From assembly GCA_011390885.1 (NCBI GenBank), contig JAABRO010000021.1:1-48195 (forward strand): DNA of 48,195 bases, read 5' to 3'. This DNA is from Gemmatimonas sp. Its GTDB lineage: Bacteria > Gemmatimonadota > Gemmatimonadetes > Gemmatimonadales > Gemmatimonadaceae. Positions within the stretch are counted from its first letter, which is position 1. Each line of letters starts with the position of its first letter. The position numbers and the translations under genes were made by a program. Below are positions 32,482-39,895 of the stretch, one piece after another. Below the pieces are notes generated by a model that was not told where the DNA came from, ran no database searches, and was given only the letters and a program-made list of their open reading frames with translations.

Positions 32482-34278
32482 GTGGTCGACCTCTCGCATC
32501 CACCTGCGGTCGCCATCGCGGCCGACCTGCTCGCACGCATCGCGTCGCACGCCGCGGCATCACCCTCGGCGCCCGCGGTCACGCAGGGTGACGCGCGTCT
32601 CGCGTACGGCGCGCTCTGGGACGACGCCGGTCGCATCGCGCTCCGCCTCCGCGAACGCGGCCTCGGCGCCGAGGACATCGTGGGCATCCACGTCGCGCGC
32701 ACGCCGTCGCTCGTGGCGCTGCTGCTTGGCGTGTGGCGTGCCGGGGCCGCGTGGCTGCCGCTCGACCCGGCCTTTCCGGAAGAACGGCTGGCGTTCATGG
32801 TGCGTGACTCGGGCTGTCGCCTGGTGTGCGCGGACTCGCTGGTGTCGTGGCTGCCGCCGCAGGTCGAGTGTCGGGACCTGCTCGCCATGCCGACTGATGC
32901 GCCGCGCGAGGCAGTCACAGCGGGGGCGAACGGGGCGTGCTCCCCGCTCGATGTTGCGCCGCCGGCCGATCGGCTCGCGTACCTCATGTACACCTCCGGT
33001 TCCACCGGCCGCCCCAAGGGCGTGGAGGTCACGCACGGCGCGCTCGCCAACTTCCTGGGCGCGATGGCCGAGGTGCCCGGCATTGCGGCCGACGATGTCC
33101 TGCTCGCGGTCACCACGCTGTCGTTCGACATCGCGCTGCTCGATCTCTTCGTGCCGCTGTTCGTGGGCGCGCGCGTGGAGCTGGCGCCCGTGGAGGAGCA
33201 ACTCGCACCGGAGCGACTGCTCGCCCGACTCACCGCGTGCGGGGCCACGATCATGCAGGCCACGCCGGTGACGTGGCGCATGCTGCTCGGTGCGGGCTGG
33301 GGAGGCCGACTGCGCGCGGTGCTATGCGGCGGTGAGGCCTTCCCGCCGGACCTGCGCGCGCCGCTCGCCGCGCGCGCCGACGCGGTGTGGAACCTCTACG
33401 GGCCGACCGAAACGACTGTCTGGAGCACGGCCGCGCGCATCGAGGCGCTGCCCGAGGGGCGGCGCATCCCGATCGGCCAGCCGATCGCCAACACCCGCGT
33501 CTACGTGATGGACCCGGAAGGCCGCCCGCTGCCCGACGGTGAATCCGGAGAGCTGTGGATCGCGGGCACCGGCGTCGCGCGCGGCTATCGCGACCGGCCG
33601 GCGCTGCAGGCGCGGCAGTTCGTGGCGGATCCGGTCGTGTCCGGCGCTCGCGCCTACCGCACCGGCGACCTCGGTCGCGTGGCGGATGACGGGCAGCTCG
33701 AGCACCTCGGCCGCATCGACGAGCAGATGAAGCTGCACGGCTACCGGATCGAACCGGGAGAGGTCGAGGCTGCGCTGGCGGCCGTACCGGGGGTGCATCA
33801 GGCGGTCGTGGCGCTGGCCGGCCCGGAGGACGATCCGCGACTCGTCGGCTACGTGCGGTACACGACCGATGCGGCCTCGCGTCCGACCGCCTCCGCGATG
33901 CGGCGGCAGTTGCGCCGCACGCTGCCCGACTACATGGTGCCTGCCATGCTCGTGGAGATCGAACAGGTGCCGCTCACGCCCAACGGCAAGGTGGACCGGC
34001 GCGCGCTGCCGGATCCGTTCGCCGCGTCCGCGCGACCTGCGTCGTCGCCCGAGGACGACGCGCCGCGCACGCCGGTGGAGCGCGTGCTCGCGGGCGCCTG
34101 GCAGGCGATGCTCGTGCGCGACCGGGTCGGTCGGCACGACAACTTCTTCGAGCTCGGCGGGCATTCGCTGCTCGCGCTGCGCGTGGTGGAGGCGCTGGCG
34201 CGCGAGCACGGCCTCACCATCGACGTGCGCAGCCTGTTCTACCGCACGCTCGCGCAGGTGGCCGAGGAGGCGCGATGA
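32482..34278 (+). CDS. free-standing adenylation-PCP didomain, predicted glycine
   Basis: This 598-residue protein (GTG start at 32482) is an adenylation domain (about 20-510; YTSGSTG from 170, Asp216, A10 NGKVDR) followed by one PCP (Ser562 in GGHS). There is no condensation or thioesterase domain. Reading the ten specificity positions by alignment to GrsA gives DILQLGLVWK, the published glycine consensus to my knowledge. Such didomains load an amino acid that is later moved or modified in trans. It starts 5 bp after the glycosyltransferase and its stop overlaps the next hydrolase start (ATGA), so it is coupled to the second hydrolase cassette. In type-1 exosortase loci an AMP-ligase gene also neighbours the two hydrolases, a parallel worth testing. 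Confidence 0.93.
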   Translation: MVDLSHPPAVAIAADLLARIASHAAASPSAPAVTQGDARLAYGALWDDAGRIALRLRERGLGAEDIVGIHVARTPSLVALLLGVWRAGAAWLPLDPAFPEERLAFMVRDSGCRLVCADSLVSWLPPQVECRDLLAMPTDAPREAVTAGANGACSPLDVAPPADRLAYLMYTSGSTGRPKGVEVTHGALANFLGAMAEVPGIAADDVLLAVTTLSFDIALLDLFVPLFVGARVELAPVEEQLAPERLLARLTACGATIMQATPVTWRMLLGAGWGGRLRAVLCGGEAFPPDLRAPLAARADAVWNLYGPTETTVWSTAARIEALPEGRRIPIGQPIANTRVYVMDPEGRPLPDGESGELWIAGTGVARGYRDRPALQARQFVADPVVSGARAYRTGDLGRVADDGQLEHLGRIDEQMKLHGYRIEPGEVEAALAAVPGVHQAVVALAGPEDDPRLVGYVRYTTDAASRPTASAMRRQLRRTLPDYMVPAMLVEIEQVPLTPNGKVDRRALPDPFAASARPASSPEDDAPRTPVERVLAGAWQAMLVRDRVGRHDNFFELGGHSLLALRVVEALAREHGLTIDVRSLFYRTLAQVAEEAR

Positions 34279-35003
34279 TCCTGCACCCCTTCGGTGATCG
34301 TGAGGCGCAGCTCTTCGGCGCATTCGACCCGGCGGCGTCGCCGCGGCTGCGACGAGCCGTGCTGCTGCTGCACCCCGCCGGCTGGGAGTACGTGCGGGCG
34401 CATCGCACGATGCGGCTGCTCGCGTTGCGCCTGGCGGCTGCAGGCATCGACGCATTCCGTTTCGACTACCGCGGCACCGGCGACTCGTGGGGCGACGACG
34501 ACGAGTCGCTCACGCTCGAGGATTGGGTGCGCGACGCCGAGGAGGCCGCCGAGGAGCTGCAGGCACTCGCTGGTGTTGGTCGCGTGTCCCTCGTGGGGCT
34601 GCGCGCCGGCGCGCGCGTCGCGCTCGAGGTCGTGGCGCGCCGCACGGTGCCCGTCGATCGCGTGGTGCTCTGGGATGTGCTGGAGCTCGAGCAGCCGGTG
34701 CCCGCGTCGGCGGGCAATGCCGACGGCATCGAATCGTCTGAACGTCCCTCGCTGCGTGTACCGCCCGGCGTGATCCGCGATCTGGGCCGTACGCGACGAC
34801 CCGGGATCGCGGCGACCACGCACCGTCTGCTGCGCGTGCAGTCCGACGGCGCGCCGACCGCATCCGACCTTGCGGGGCTCGAGGCCGAGTCGACGCTCGC
34901 CGTTGCCGGATGCCCTCCATGTTGGATCGAGGAGCGGGATTTCGGCGCCGGAGCCGTGCCTGCGCCGCTCATCGAGGGGATCGTGTCATGGCTTCGGAGT
35001 TGA
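34275..35003 (+). CDS. alpha/beta-hydrolase-like protein, no nucleophile (cassette copy 2, member a)
   Basis: This 242-residue homologue of the protein at 27625 shares RAHR near residue 40, RFDYRGTGDS and VVLWD. The elbow again has Arg110 in place of the nucleophile (GLRAG). The C-terminal half is shorter and more divergent than in copy 1. Its ATG overlaps the stop of the A-PCP gene, so the order carrier protein, then this member, then a Cys hydrolase is the same as at 27628. Conservation of the missing nucleophile in both copies argues that it is a real feature rather than decay. A scaffolding or partner role is inferred. Confidence 0.85.
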   Translation: MILHPFGDREAQLFGAFDPAASPRLRRAVLLLHPAGWEYVRAHRTMRLLALRLAAAGIDAFRFDYRGTGDSWGDDDESLTLEDWVRDAEEAAEELQALAGVGRVSLVGLRAGARVALEVVARRTVPVDRVVLWDVLELEQPVPASAGNADGIESSERPSLRVPPGVIRDLGRTRRPGIAATTHRLLRVQSDGAPTASDLAGLEAESTLAVAGCPPCWIEERDFGAGAVPAPLIEGIVSWLRS

Positions 35004-35908
35004 CTCCCGTGTTTCCATCGTCCGGCGACGTGCCCGCGCGTCGGGTGCTGGAGCGTCCATTGCTCTTCGGTCGGCACGGGACGCTGGTGGGCGTGCTCAG
35101 CACGCCGGCGCAGGGCGCACGTGCGGTGCCGGTGCTGTTGCTGGCCGGCGGGATCATTCACCGGGTGGGGCCGTCGCGGTCGCTCGTGCGCATCGCGCGC
35201 TCGCTCGCGGCTGCAGGCCATCCGTGTCTGCGCTTCGACCTCTCGGGCGTGGGCGACAGCGCGCGTGCGCCCGAATCGTCGTTGCAGGCGGCCGCCGTGG
35301 CGGACATCCGCGACGCGATCGGCACGCTGCTCGCGCAGGCGGCCTCGCTGGCGGGCGGTGATGCACCGCCGGACCGGGTGGCGCTGGTGGGCTTCTGCTC
35401 CGGCGCGGACAATGCGTTGCATGTGGCCGCAGACGATTCACGGGTGGACGGGCTGGTGCTCTTCGATCCGACCGTGCACCGCACGAGTGGATTCCGGCGC
35501 CGCGAACTCGCGCGTCGCTTGCACAGCCACGAGGCCTTCGTGAACCTCGTGAGCGGGCGGTCGCTGATGAAGCGACTGGAGTCGCTGCGGGAGCGGAGCG
35601 CGCCGGTGTTCCCGCCGGAGTACTACGGACTGCTGAGCTCCGATCCCGAGGACACCGATGCTCGGGTCGCGCGGCTCTCTGCCCGCGGTGCGCGCCGGCT
35701 CTGGGTGCTGAGCCGCGACGTGCAGCGCTACTGCAATGCGCCGGAGCAGGTGATGGAAGCGCTGCCCCGCGGCTGGCGCGAAACGCTCGACACCGTTGTC
35801 TGGGCCACCGAACTGGATCACGTGCTCAGCACGCGCGCGCAGGTGGATCGCTTCGTGACGATGGCGCTGGCGTGGCTCGAGCGCGGCGAACGACGCGAGG
35901 CCGCGTAG
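34988..35908 (+). CDS. alpha/beta hydrolase with Cys nucleophile (cassette copy 2, member b)
   Basis: This 306-residue homologue of the protein at 28410 has HRVGPSR, LRFDLSGVGDS and an elbow VGFCSGAD with Cys137 as the likely nucleophile. ELDHVL near the end offers the catalytic His. ATG at 34988 overlaps the preceding gene by 16 bp and fits the homologue's N-terminus; a frame opening at 34910 is less likely. It closes the long rightward operon: the stop is only 8 bp from the convergent exosortase stop, with no terminator between. Activity on a thioester or acyl-carrier intermediate is plausible but unproven. Confidence 0.85.
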   Translation: MASELTPVFPSSGDVPARRVLERPLLFGRHGTLVGVLSTPAQGARAVPVLLLAGGIIHRVGPSRSLVRIARSLAAAGHPCLRFDLSGVGDSARAPESSLQAAAVADIRDAIGTLLAQAASLAGGDAPPDRVALVGFCSGADNALHVAADDSRVDGLVLFDPTVHRTSGFRRRELARRLHSHEAFVNLVSGRSLMKRLESLRERSAPVFPPEYYGLLSSDPEDTDARVARLSARGARRLWVLSRDVQRYCNAPEQVMEALPRGWRETLDTVVWATELDHVLSTRAQVDRFVTMALAWLERGERREAA

Positions 35909-35916
35909 TTCGCGCG

Positions 35917-37452
35917 TCAGCGTGCGGAGGCGTCGTCCGCAAGCCCGCTGCCGGCCACGAAGTCGAGCAGCGCCTTCCCCGCATCACGGCAGTCGGGCCG
36001 TTCGCATGAGGCGCTGACCGCCACGAGTTCGGAGGCGGATGACCGTCGCACGAAGGCGAGCAGTTCGAGCAGCTTGGCACGCGACGTCGATGCCGTGACC
36101 TGGCCCGCGACGCGGTACCAGGACCAGACCAGCCGCGGACCAGCCGGCGTCCGCACCACGGTCACGTGCGCCTCCACACTGGCGTTGCCCAAGGGGCGCG
36201 TGCGTCCCTCGCCTGCGCGCAGGGAGTCGGGGGCGATGGTGTTGTCGTACTGAATGAGTTCCTTGCCCTGACGCTGTTCGGCGTAGAGGAGCCGGTCCAC
36301 CTGCACGCGTGCATCGCCGCGCTGCCAGTGAGTCTGCGCGGCGAGGTCTGCGCCGGAGAATGCGGGGCGGAACAGCGACGAGTCGCGAGGTGCCTCGGTC
36401 CACCCGGCCGGCGGGATCACTCGCGCCTGCTCGGCCAGTTCGTCGGCCGAGGCGCGAGTGCTGCCCGCGAGCAGCACGTAGAGGATCGGGCCGCTGACTG
36501 CGACCGATGTGGCGACGACGAGGCGGCGCAACGGCACCGGCGTCGAGGGGGTGACACTCGTCGCATCGGACGCGGTCACCACAGATGTGGCGAGTGTGTG
36601 CTCCTCGGCCATGTCGATGCGGCGAGCAACGGCGAGGAAGAGCGCCTGCGCGACGCCGAACAGGATCCAACCGTAGGTGCCGTGATCACGCACGAGCGGT
36701 GACTGCATGTCGGTGGCATGGCCGATCACGATCAGGCCGAACACCCGCAGCCAGTTCATCACGATCACGCCGACAACCGACGCGGCGATGACCATGACCC
36801 GCGCGCGCCACGTGCGCAGGAAGAGCAGCGCGTACGCGACGCCAACGAGCAGGCCGATCTGGAAGTAGTCGATGCCGGCACACCCCTCAGCCACCCAGAA
36901 GGTGCCGGCCGGAATGCGGATGAGGTCGCCGTCGATCGTCGCATCGATGCGGGCGACACGCAACAGCACGGTGTTGGCCAGCACCGTCAGCGACTGGAGC
37001 GGGCGCGTGAGCACGTTCCAGAAGGGCACCGCCAGAAGGAATGCGCCGGTGATCGGCAGCGCCGTCGGCAGCGGCGCGAAGCCGGCGGTGGCCACGAGCC
37101 ACGCGAGCAGCAGGAGGGGCAGGGCGCCCTGTTGCACCACCTGCACGTTTAGCACGAAGGCAGCGAGCCAGCACAGCGAGAGCCCTGCGACCGCGACGAG
37201 CGCGAGCGCCACGGGCCGACTTGTGGTGACCAGGCGCTCCCGGTCGCGCCAGAGCAGCCACAGAGCGAGCGCGGCGGCGGCAAAGCCGTGCTCCGCCGAG
37301 TTGAGCCAGCGGCCAGGGAAGCCGAGCCAGGTGGGGAGGAAGGCGACGGCGACGAGCAGCGCGAACACCGGGCGCCACCGATCAGCGGCGGTGGTGGCCC
37401 GGCCGACGGTCTGCGGCGTGAGCGGTCCTGACGTGATGAACTCGGTGGTCAC
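35917..37452 (-). CDS. exosortase fused to C-terminal EpsI domain
   Basis: This 511-residue polytopic membrane protein carries the exosortase triad in order: Cys191 in EGCAGID, Arg236 in NWLRVFG and His257 in DHGTYGW. Around eight hydrophobic helices span about residues 25-275. A linker with one further hydrophobic stretch (about 308-325) is followed by a roughly 190-residue EpsI-type C-terminal region. Exosortases are transpeptidase-like enzymes that process PEP-CTERM-type sorting signals at the membrane. EpsI is a companion that is separate in many genomes and fused in others. I chose GTG 37452; a GTG at 37518 would add 22 residues of atypical composition. No protein with a recognisable PEP-CTERM-like tail is encoded in the window. 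It is convergent with the hydrolase operon. Confidence 0.92.
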   Translation of the reverse strand: MTTEFITSGPLTPQTVGRATTAADRWRPVFALLVAVAFLPTWLGFPGRWLNSAEHGFAAAALALWLLWRDRERLVTTSRPVALALVAVAGLSLCWLAAFVLNVQVVQQGALPLLLLAWLVATAGFAPLPTALPITGAFLLAVPFWNVLTRPLQSLTVLANTVLLRVARIDATIDGDLIRIPAGTFWVAEGCAGIDYFQIGLLVGVAYALLFLRTWRARVMVIAASVVGVIVMNWLRVFGLIVIGHATDMQSPLVRDHGTYGWILFGVAQALFLAVARRIDMAEEHTLATSVVTASDATSVTPSTPVPLRRLVVATSVAVSGPILYVLLAGSTRASADELAEQARVIPPAGWTEAPRDSSLFRPAFSGADLAAQTHWQRGDARVQVDRLLYAEQRQGKELIQYDNTIAPDSLRAGEGRTRPLGNASVEAHVTVVRTPAGPRLVWSWYRVAGQVTASTSRAKLLELLAFVRRSSASELVAVSASCERPDCRDAGKALLDFVAGSGLADDASAR

Positions 37453-37572
37453 GGCTGAGGGAAGGCGCGAGCAGGACGAGCGTCCACATGGTGACGAGCA
37501 GTGGCCCGACGTCGACACATCGGTCCCCTGCCGGACCAGTCGTCCCCGAGAAAGATCGCGCGGTCGACTCCC

Positions 37573-38853
37573 CTACGACACCCGCTTCGTCTTCCGCCGC
37601 AGGAAATCCATCAGGATGAACTGCCCGAGCGTCATCGTGTTCGTGAAGTACGCCTTCCCGCGCGAGATCTCGCACACCCGCCGCACGAACTCCACCAGTG
37701 CCCGGTCCCGCGCCAGCATGAACGTGTTGATCGCGATGCCGCTCTTCCGGCACGCCGCCACCTCGCGCAGCGTCTCGGCCAGCACGTAGCCGTCCAGCCC
37801 CATGCTGTTCTTGTAGATCTGCCCGTCGGGCATGGTCAGCGCGCTCGGCTTGCCGTCGGTGATCATGATGATCTGCCGCATGTCCTTCTTCTGCGCCAGC
37901 AGCAGGCGCCGCGCCAGCTTGAGCCCCTCGGCCGTGTTGGTGTGAAACGGCCCCACCTGCGCGCCGGCCAGCTTGGCGATCGGGATCTCCTCGGCGCTGT
38001 CGTGAAAGAGCACCACCTTGATCGTGTCGCCCGGAAACTGCGTGCGGATGAGGTGCGTGAGCGCGAGCGCCACCTTCTTCGCGGGCGTGAAGCGGTCCTC
38101 GCCGTACAGGATCATGCTGTGCGACGTGTCGAGCATGAGCACCGTGGCCATGCTCGAGCGGTACTCCGACTGACGCACCATGAGGTCGCTGTAGTCGAGG
38201 TCCATGGGCACGTCGAGCGAGCCGGTGCGCGCGAGCGCGTTGGTGAGCGTGCCGGGCACATCGAGGTTGAGCACGTCGCCGAACTCGTACGGCTTGCTCC
38301 ACGCGTCGGCCTCGATGCCGGTGGAGAGGTGCGGCGTGTCGTGCACCCCCACGCTCGCCTTGCCGAACGACCCCAGCAGGTGCCGCAGCGTGCGGTGGCC
38401 GAGGAAGTCCATGCCCTTGTCGGTGAGCTTGAACTGCACGTCGCGCGCCGCCGCCTGCCCGATGGACCCCTTGCCGGTCACCGGCTGGTGCCCGGCCGGC
38501 ACGTCACCCCCCTGGTCGGTGGTGAGGTAGCCGTCCTCCATGAGGCGCCGCACGAGGTTGTCGAGCAGCTCGGCGAGCTTCCCCTCGCTCACCTCGTTCC
38601 CCTCGCCACGCAGCGCCTCGAGCATCTCGGGGGTGAGCTGCCCGCCCTCGATGAGCGCCCGCAGGATCGCCTCCTTGAGCCCGTCCATGGACCGGTCGGC
38701 GCCCTCCGCGGGCTCGCCCCACCACGGGTTCTGGTCGGGGGAGCCGGCGAAGCCGGACTGCAGCAGGAAATCCGAGAGCTGGTCGAGCAGCGCCTGGAGG
38801 TCCACCGCGTCGGCCAGGGCGGGGTTGAACTTGGTGTACGTGTGCAGGCGCAT
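37573..38853 (-). CDS. VWA-domain protein
   Basis: This 426-residue protein, started at ATG 38853, has a helical N-terminal half and a von Willebrand factor A domain from about residue 230. Its metal-binding site is DTSHS (Asp242, Ser244, Ser246), with ITDGKP later and a Thr in FHTNT. Such cytoplasmic VWA proteins resemble CoxE/YehP types and usually work with a MoxR-like AAA+ ATPase in metal or cofactor insertion. No such ATPase lies in the window. It is 120 bp upstream of the exosortase on the same strand, so co-transcription is possible but there is no evidence of a shared role. It has no signal peptide. Confidence 0.85.
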   Translation of the reverse strand: MRLHTYTKFNPALADAVDLQALLDQLSDFLLQSGFAGSPDQNPWWGEPAEGADRSMDGLKEAILRALIEGGQLTPEMLEALRGEGNEVSEGKLAELLDNLVRRLMEDGYLTTDQGGDVPAGHQPVTGKGSIGQAAARDVQFKLTDKGMDFLGHRTLRHLLGSFGKASVGVHDTPHLSTGIEADAWSKPYEFGDVLNLDVPGTLTNALARTGSLDVPMDLDYSDLMVRQSEYRSSMATVLMLDTSHSMILYGEDRFTPAKKVALALTHLIRTQFPGDTIKVVLFHDSAEEIPIAKLAGAQVGPFHTNTAEGLKLARRLLLAQKKDMRQIIMITDGKPSALTMPDGQIYKNSMGLDGYVLAETLREVAACRKSGIAINTFMLARDRALVEFVRRVCEISRGKAYFTNTMTLGQFILMDFLRRKTKRVS

Positions 38854-39103
38854 GGGGCTTCCGGCGGGTCGGGGTGACAGACTCCTCCTGTACTCTACGC
38901 ACGGGACCGGGGGGACGATCCCGCCGTGCTGCATTCACACGGGATCGCAGGGCCGATCCCGGCGCGCAACATTCGCGTCGGGTCGATCGTCACCCATACA
39001 GCCCTCATCGATTGCCCAGGACGCGCCGCCGCGACTGGTTCCGCCCTTCTGCCGGCCTCCGTGTGTGAGCGCTTCCTGGATCTGGACCCCGCACCCGCGT
39101 CCG
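38854..39103. promoter_or_regulatory. divergent region between VWA and thioesterase genes
   Basis: These 250 bp lie between the leftward VWA gene and the rightward thioesterase-NRPS-PKS operon and probably promote both. They contain an inverted repeat, CGGGATC (38940-38946) with an 8-nt spacer and GATCCCG (38955-38961), and another GATCCCG at 38917-38923. No consensus sigma-54 or sigma-70 site is convincing. Confidence 0.45.
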
Positions 39104-39895
39104 ATGGCGCCCGTGCGCCTGCTCGCCTTTCCCTACGCCGGCGGGGGACCGTTCAGCTACCTGCACTGGACGCGCCTGCTCTCGTCCGATGTCGAGCTGC
39201 GGGTGGTGTCGGCGCCGGGACGCGACCTGCGCGAGCACGAAGGTGAGGAGCCGCACCTCGAGGCGTGGCTCGACGCCATCACGGCGGAGCTGCTGGCCGA
39301 TCCTGGCGTGCCGCTCGCGCTCCTCGGGCACAGCCTGGGCGCCCTCATGGCATTCGAGGTGGCGCGTCGCCTCGCCGCGGCCGGCCGGCCACCGGTTCAC
39401 CTCGTGGTGTCGGCCAAGGCACCAGCCGGCGTGCGCGAGGAAGACGCCGCGCTGCGACGGTTGCCCGATGCGCCGCTGCTCCAGGCGATTCGTGAGCGAT
39501 TCGGAGGGCTGCCGGAGGAGCTCGAAGAGGATCCCGAGCTGCTGGCGACCGTGCTGCGGCGCCTGCGCAATGACCTGCAGCTGCTCGAGCAGTTCGAGGC
39601 CCGCACCGGGTCGCCGCTCGCACTCCCGCTCACCGTGTTGTGGAGCACGGACGACCGGAGCGTGAACGAGGCGCAGATGCGGCAATGGGGAACGCTCGTG
39701 TCGGGGGAAGTCCGATACCGTGCCTTCCCCGGCGGGCACTTCTTTCTCGTTGAACACGCGGCGGCGGTCTGCCGCATCGTGGCGGAGGCGCTCGCCGCCG
39801 GGCGCGACGGGCACCCGCTTCAGGAGCGGGCCGCGGCACGAGCTGAGGCGCAGCACCTGGAGCGCGCCGCCGATCGGGGAGAGCGCGACTCATGA
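39104..39895 (+). CDS. type II thioesterase
   Basis: This 263-residue external thioesterase clears misprimed acyl groups from carrier proteins. It begins MAPVRLLAFPYAGGGPFSYLHW-like, typical of the GrsT/LipT family, with the nucleophile elbow GHSLGA, a late Asp in LWSTDD and the catalytic His in FPGGHFFL. Length and motifs are normal. ATG 39104 is preferred; GTG 39065 would add 13 residues. Its stop overlaps the next gene's start (ATGA), so it is the first gene of the second assembly-line operon. As no terminal thioesterase domain is encoded here, product release must use a domain downstream or another mechanism. Confidence 0.93.
   Translation: MAPVRLLAFPYAGGGPFSYLHWTRLLSSDVELRVVSAPGRDLREHEGEEPHLEAWLDAITAELLADPGVPLALLGHSLGALMAFEVARRLAAAGRPPVHLVVSAKAPAGVREEDAALRRLPDAPLLQAIRERFGGLPEELEEDPELLATVLRRLRNDLQLLEQFEARTGSPLALPLTVLWSTDDRSVNEAQMRQWGTLVSGEVRYRAFPGGHFFLVEHAAAVCRIVAEALAAGRDGHPLQERAAARAEAQHLERAADRGERDS

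Noticed and set aside
37573-38853. VWA protein as part of the biosynthetic system
   Set aside because: No MoxR-type ATPase or other partner is present, and it is separated by promoters from the assembly-line genes. It is probably an unrelated neighbour.
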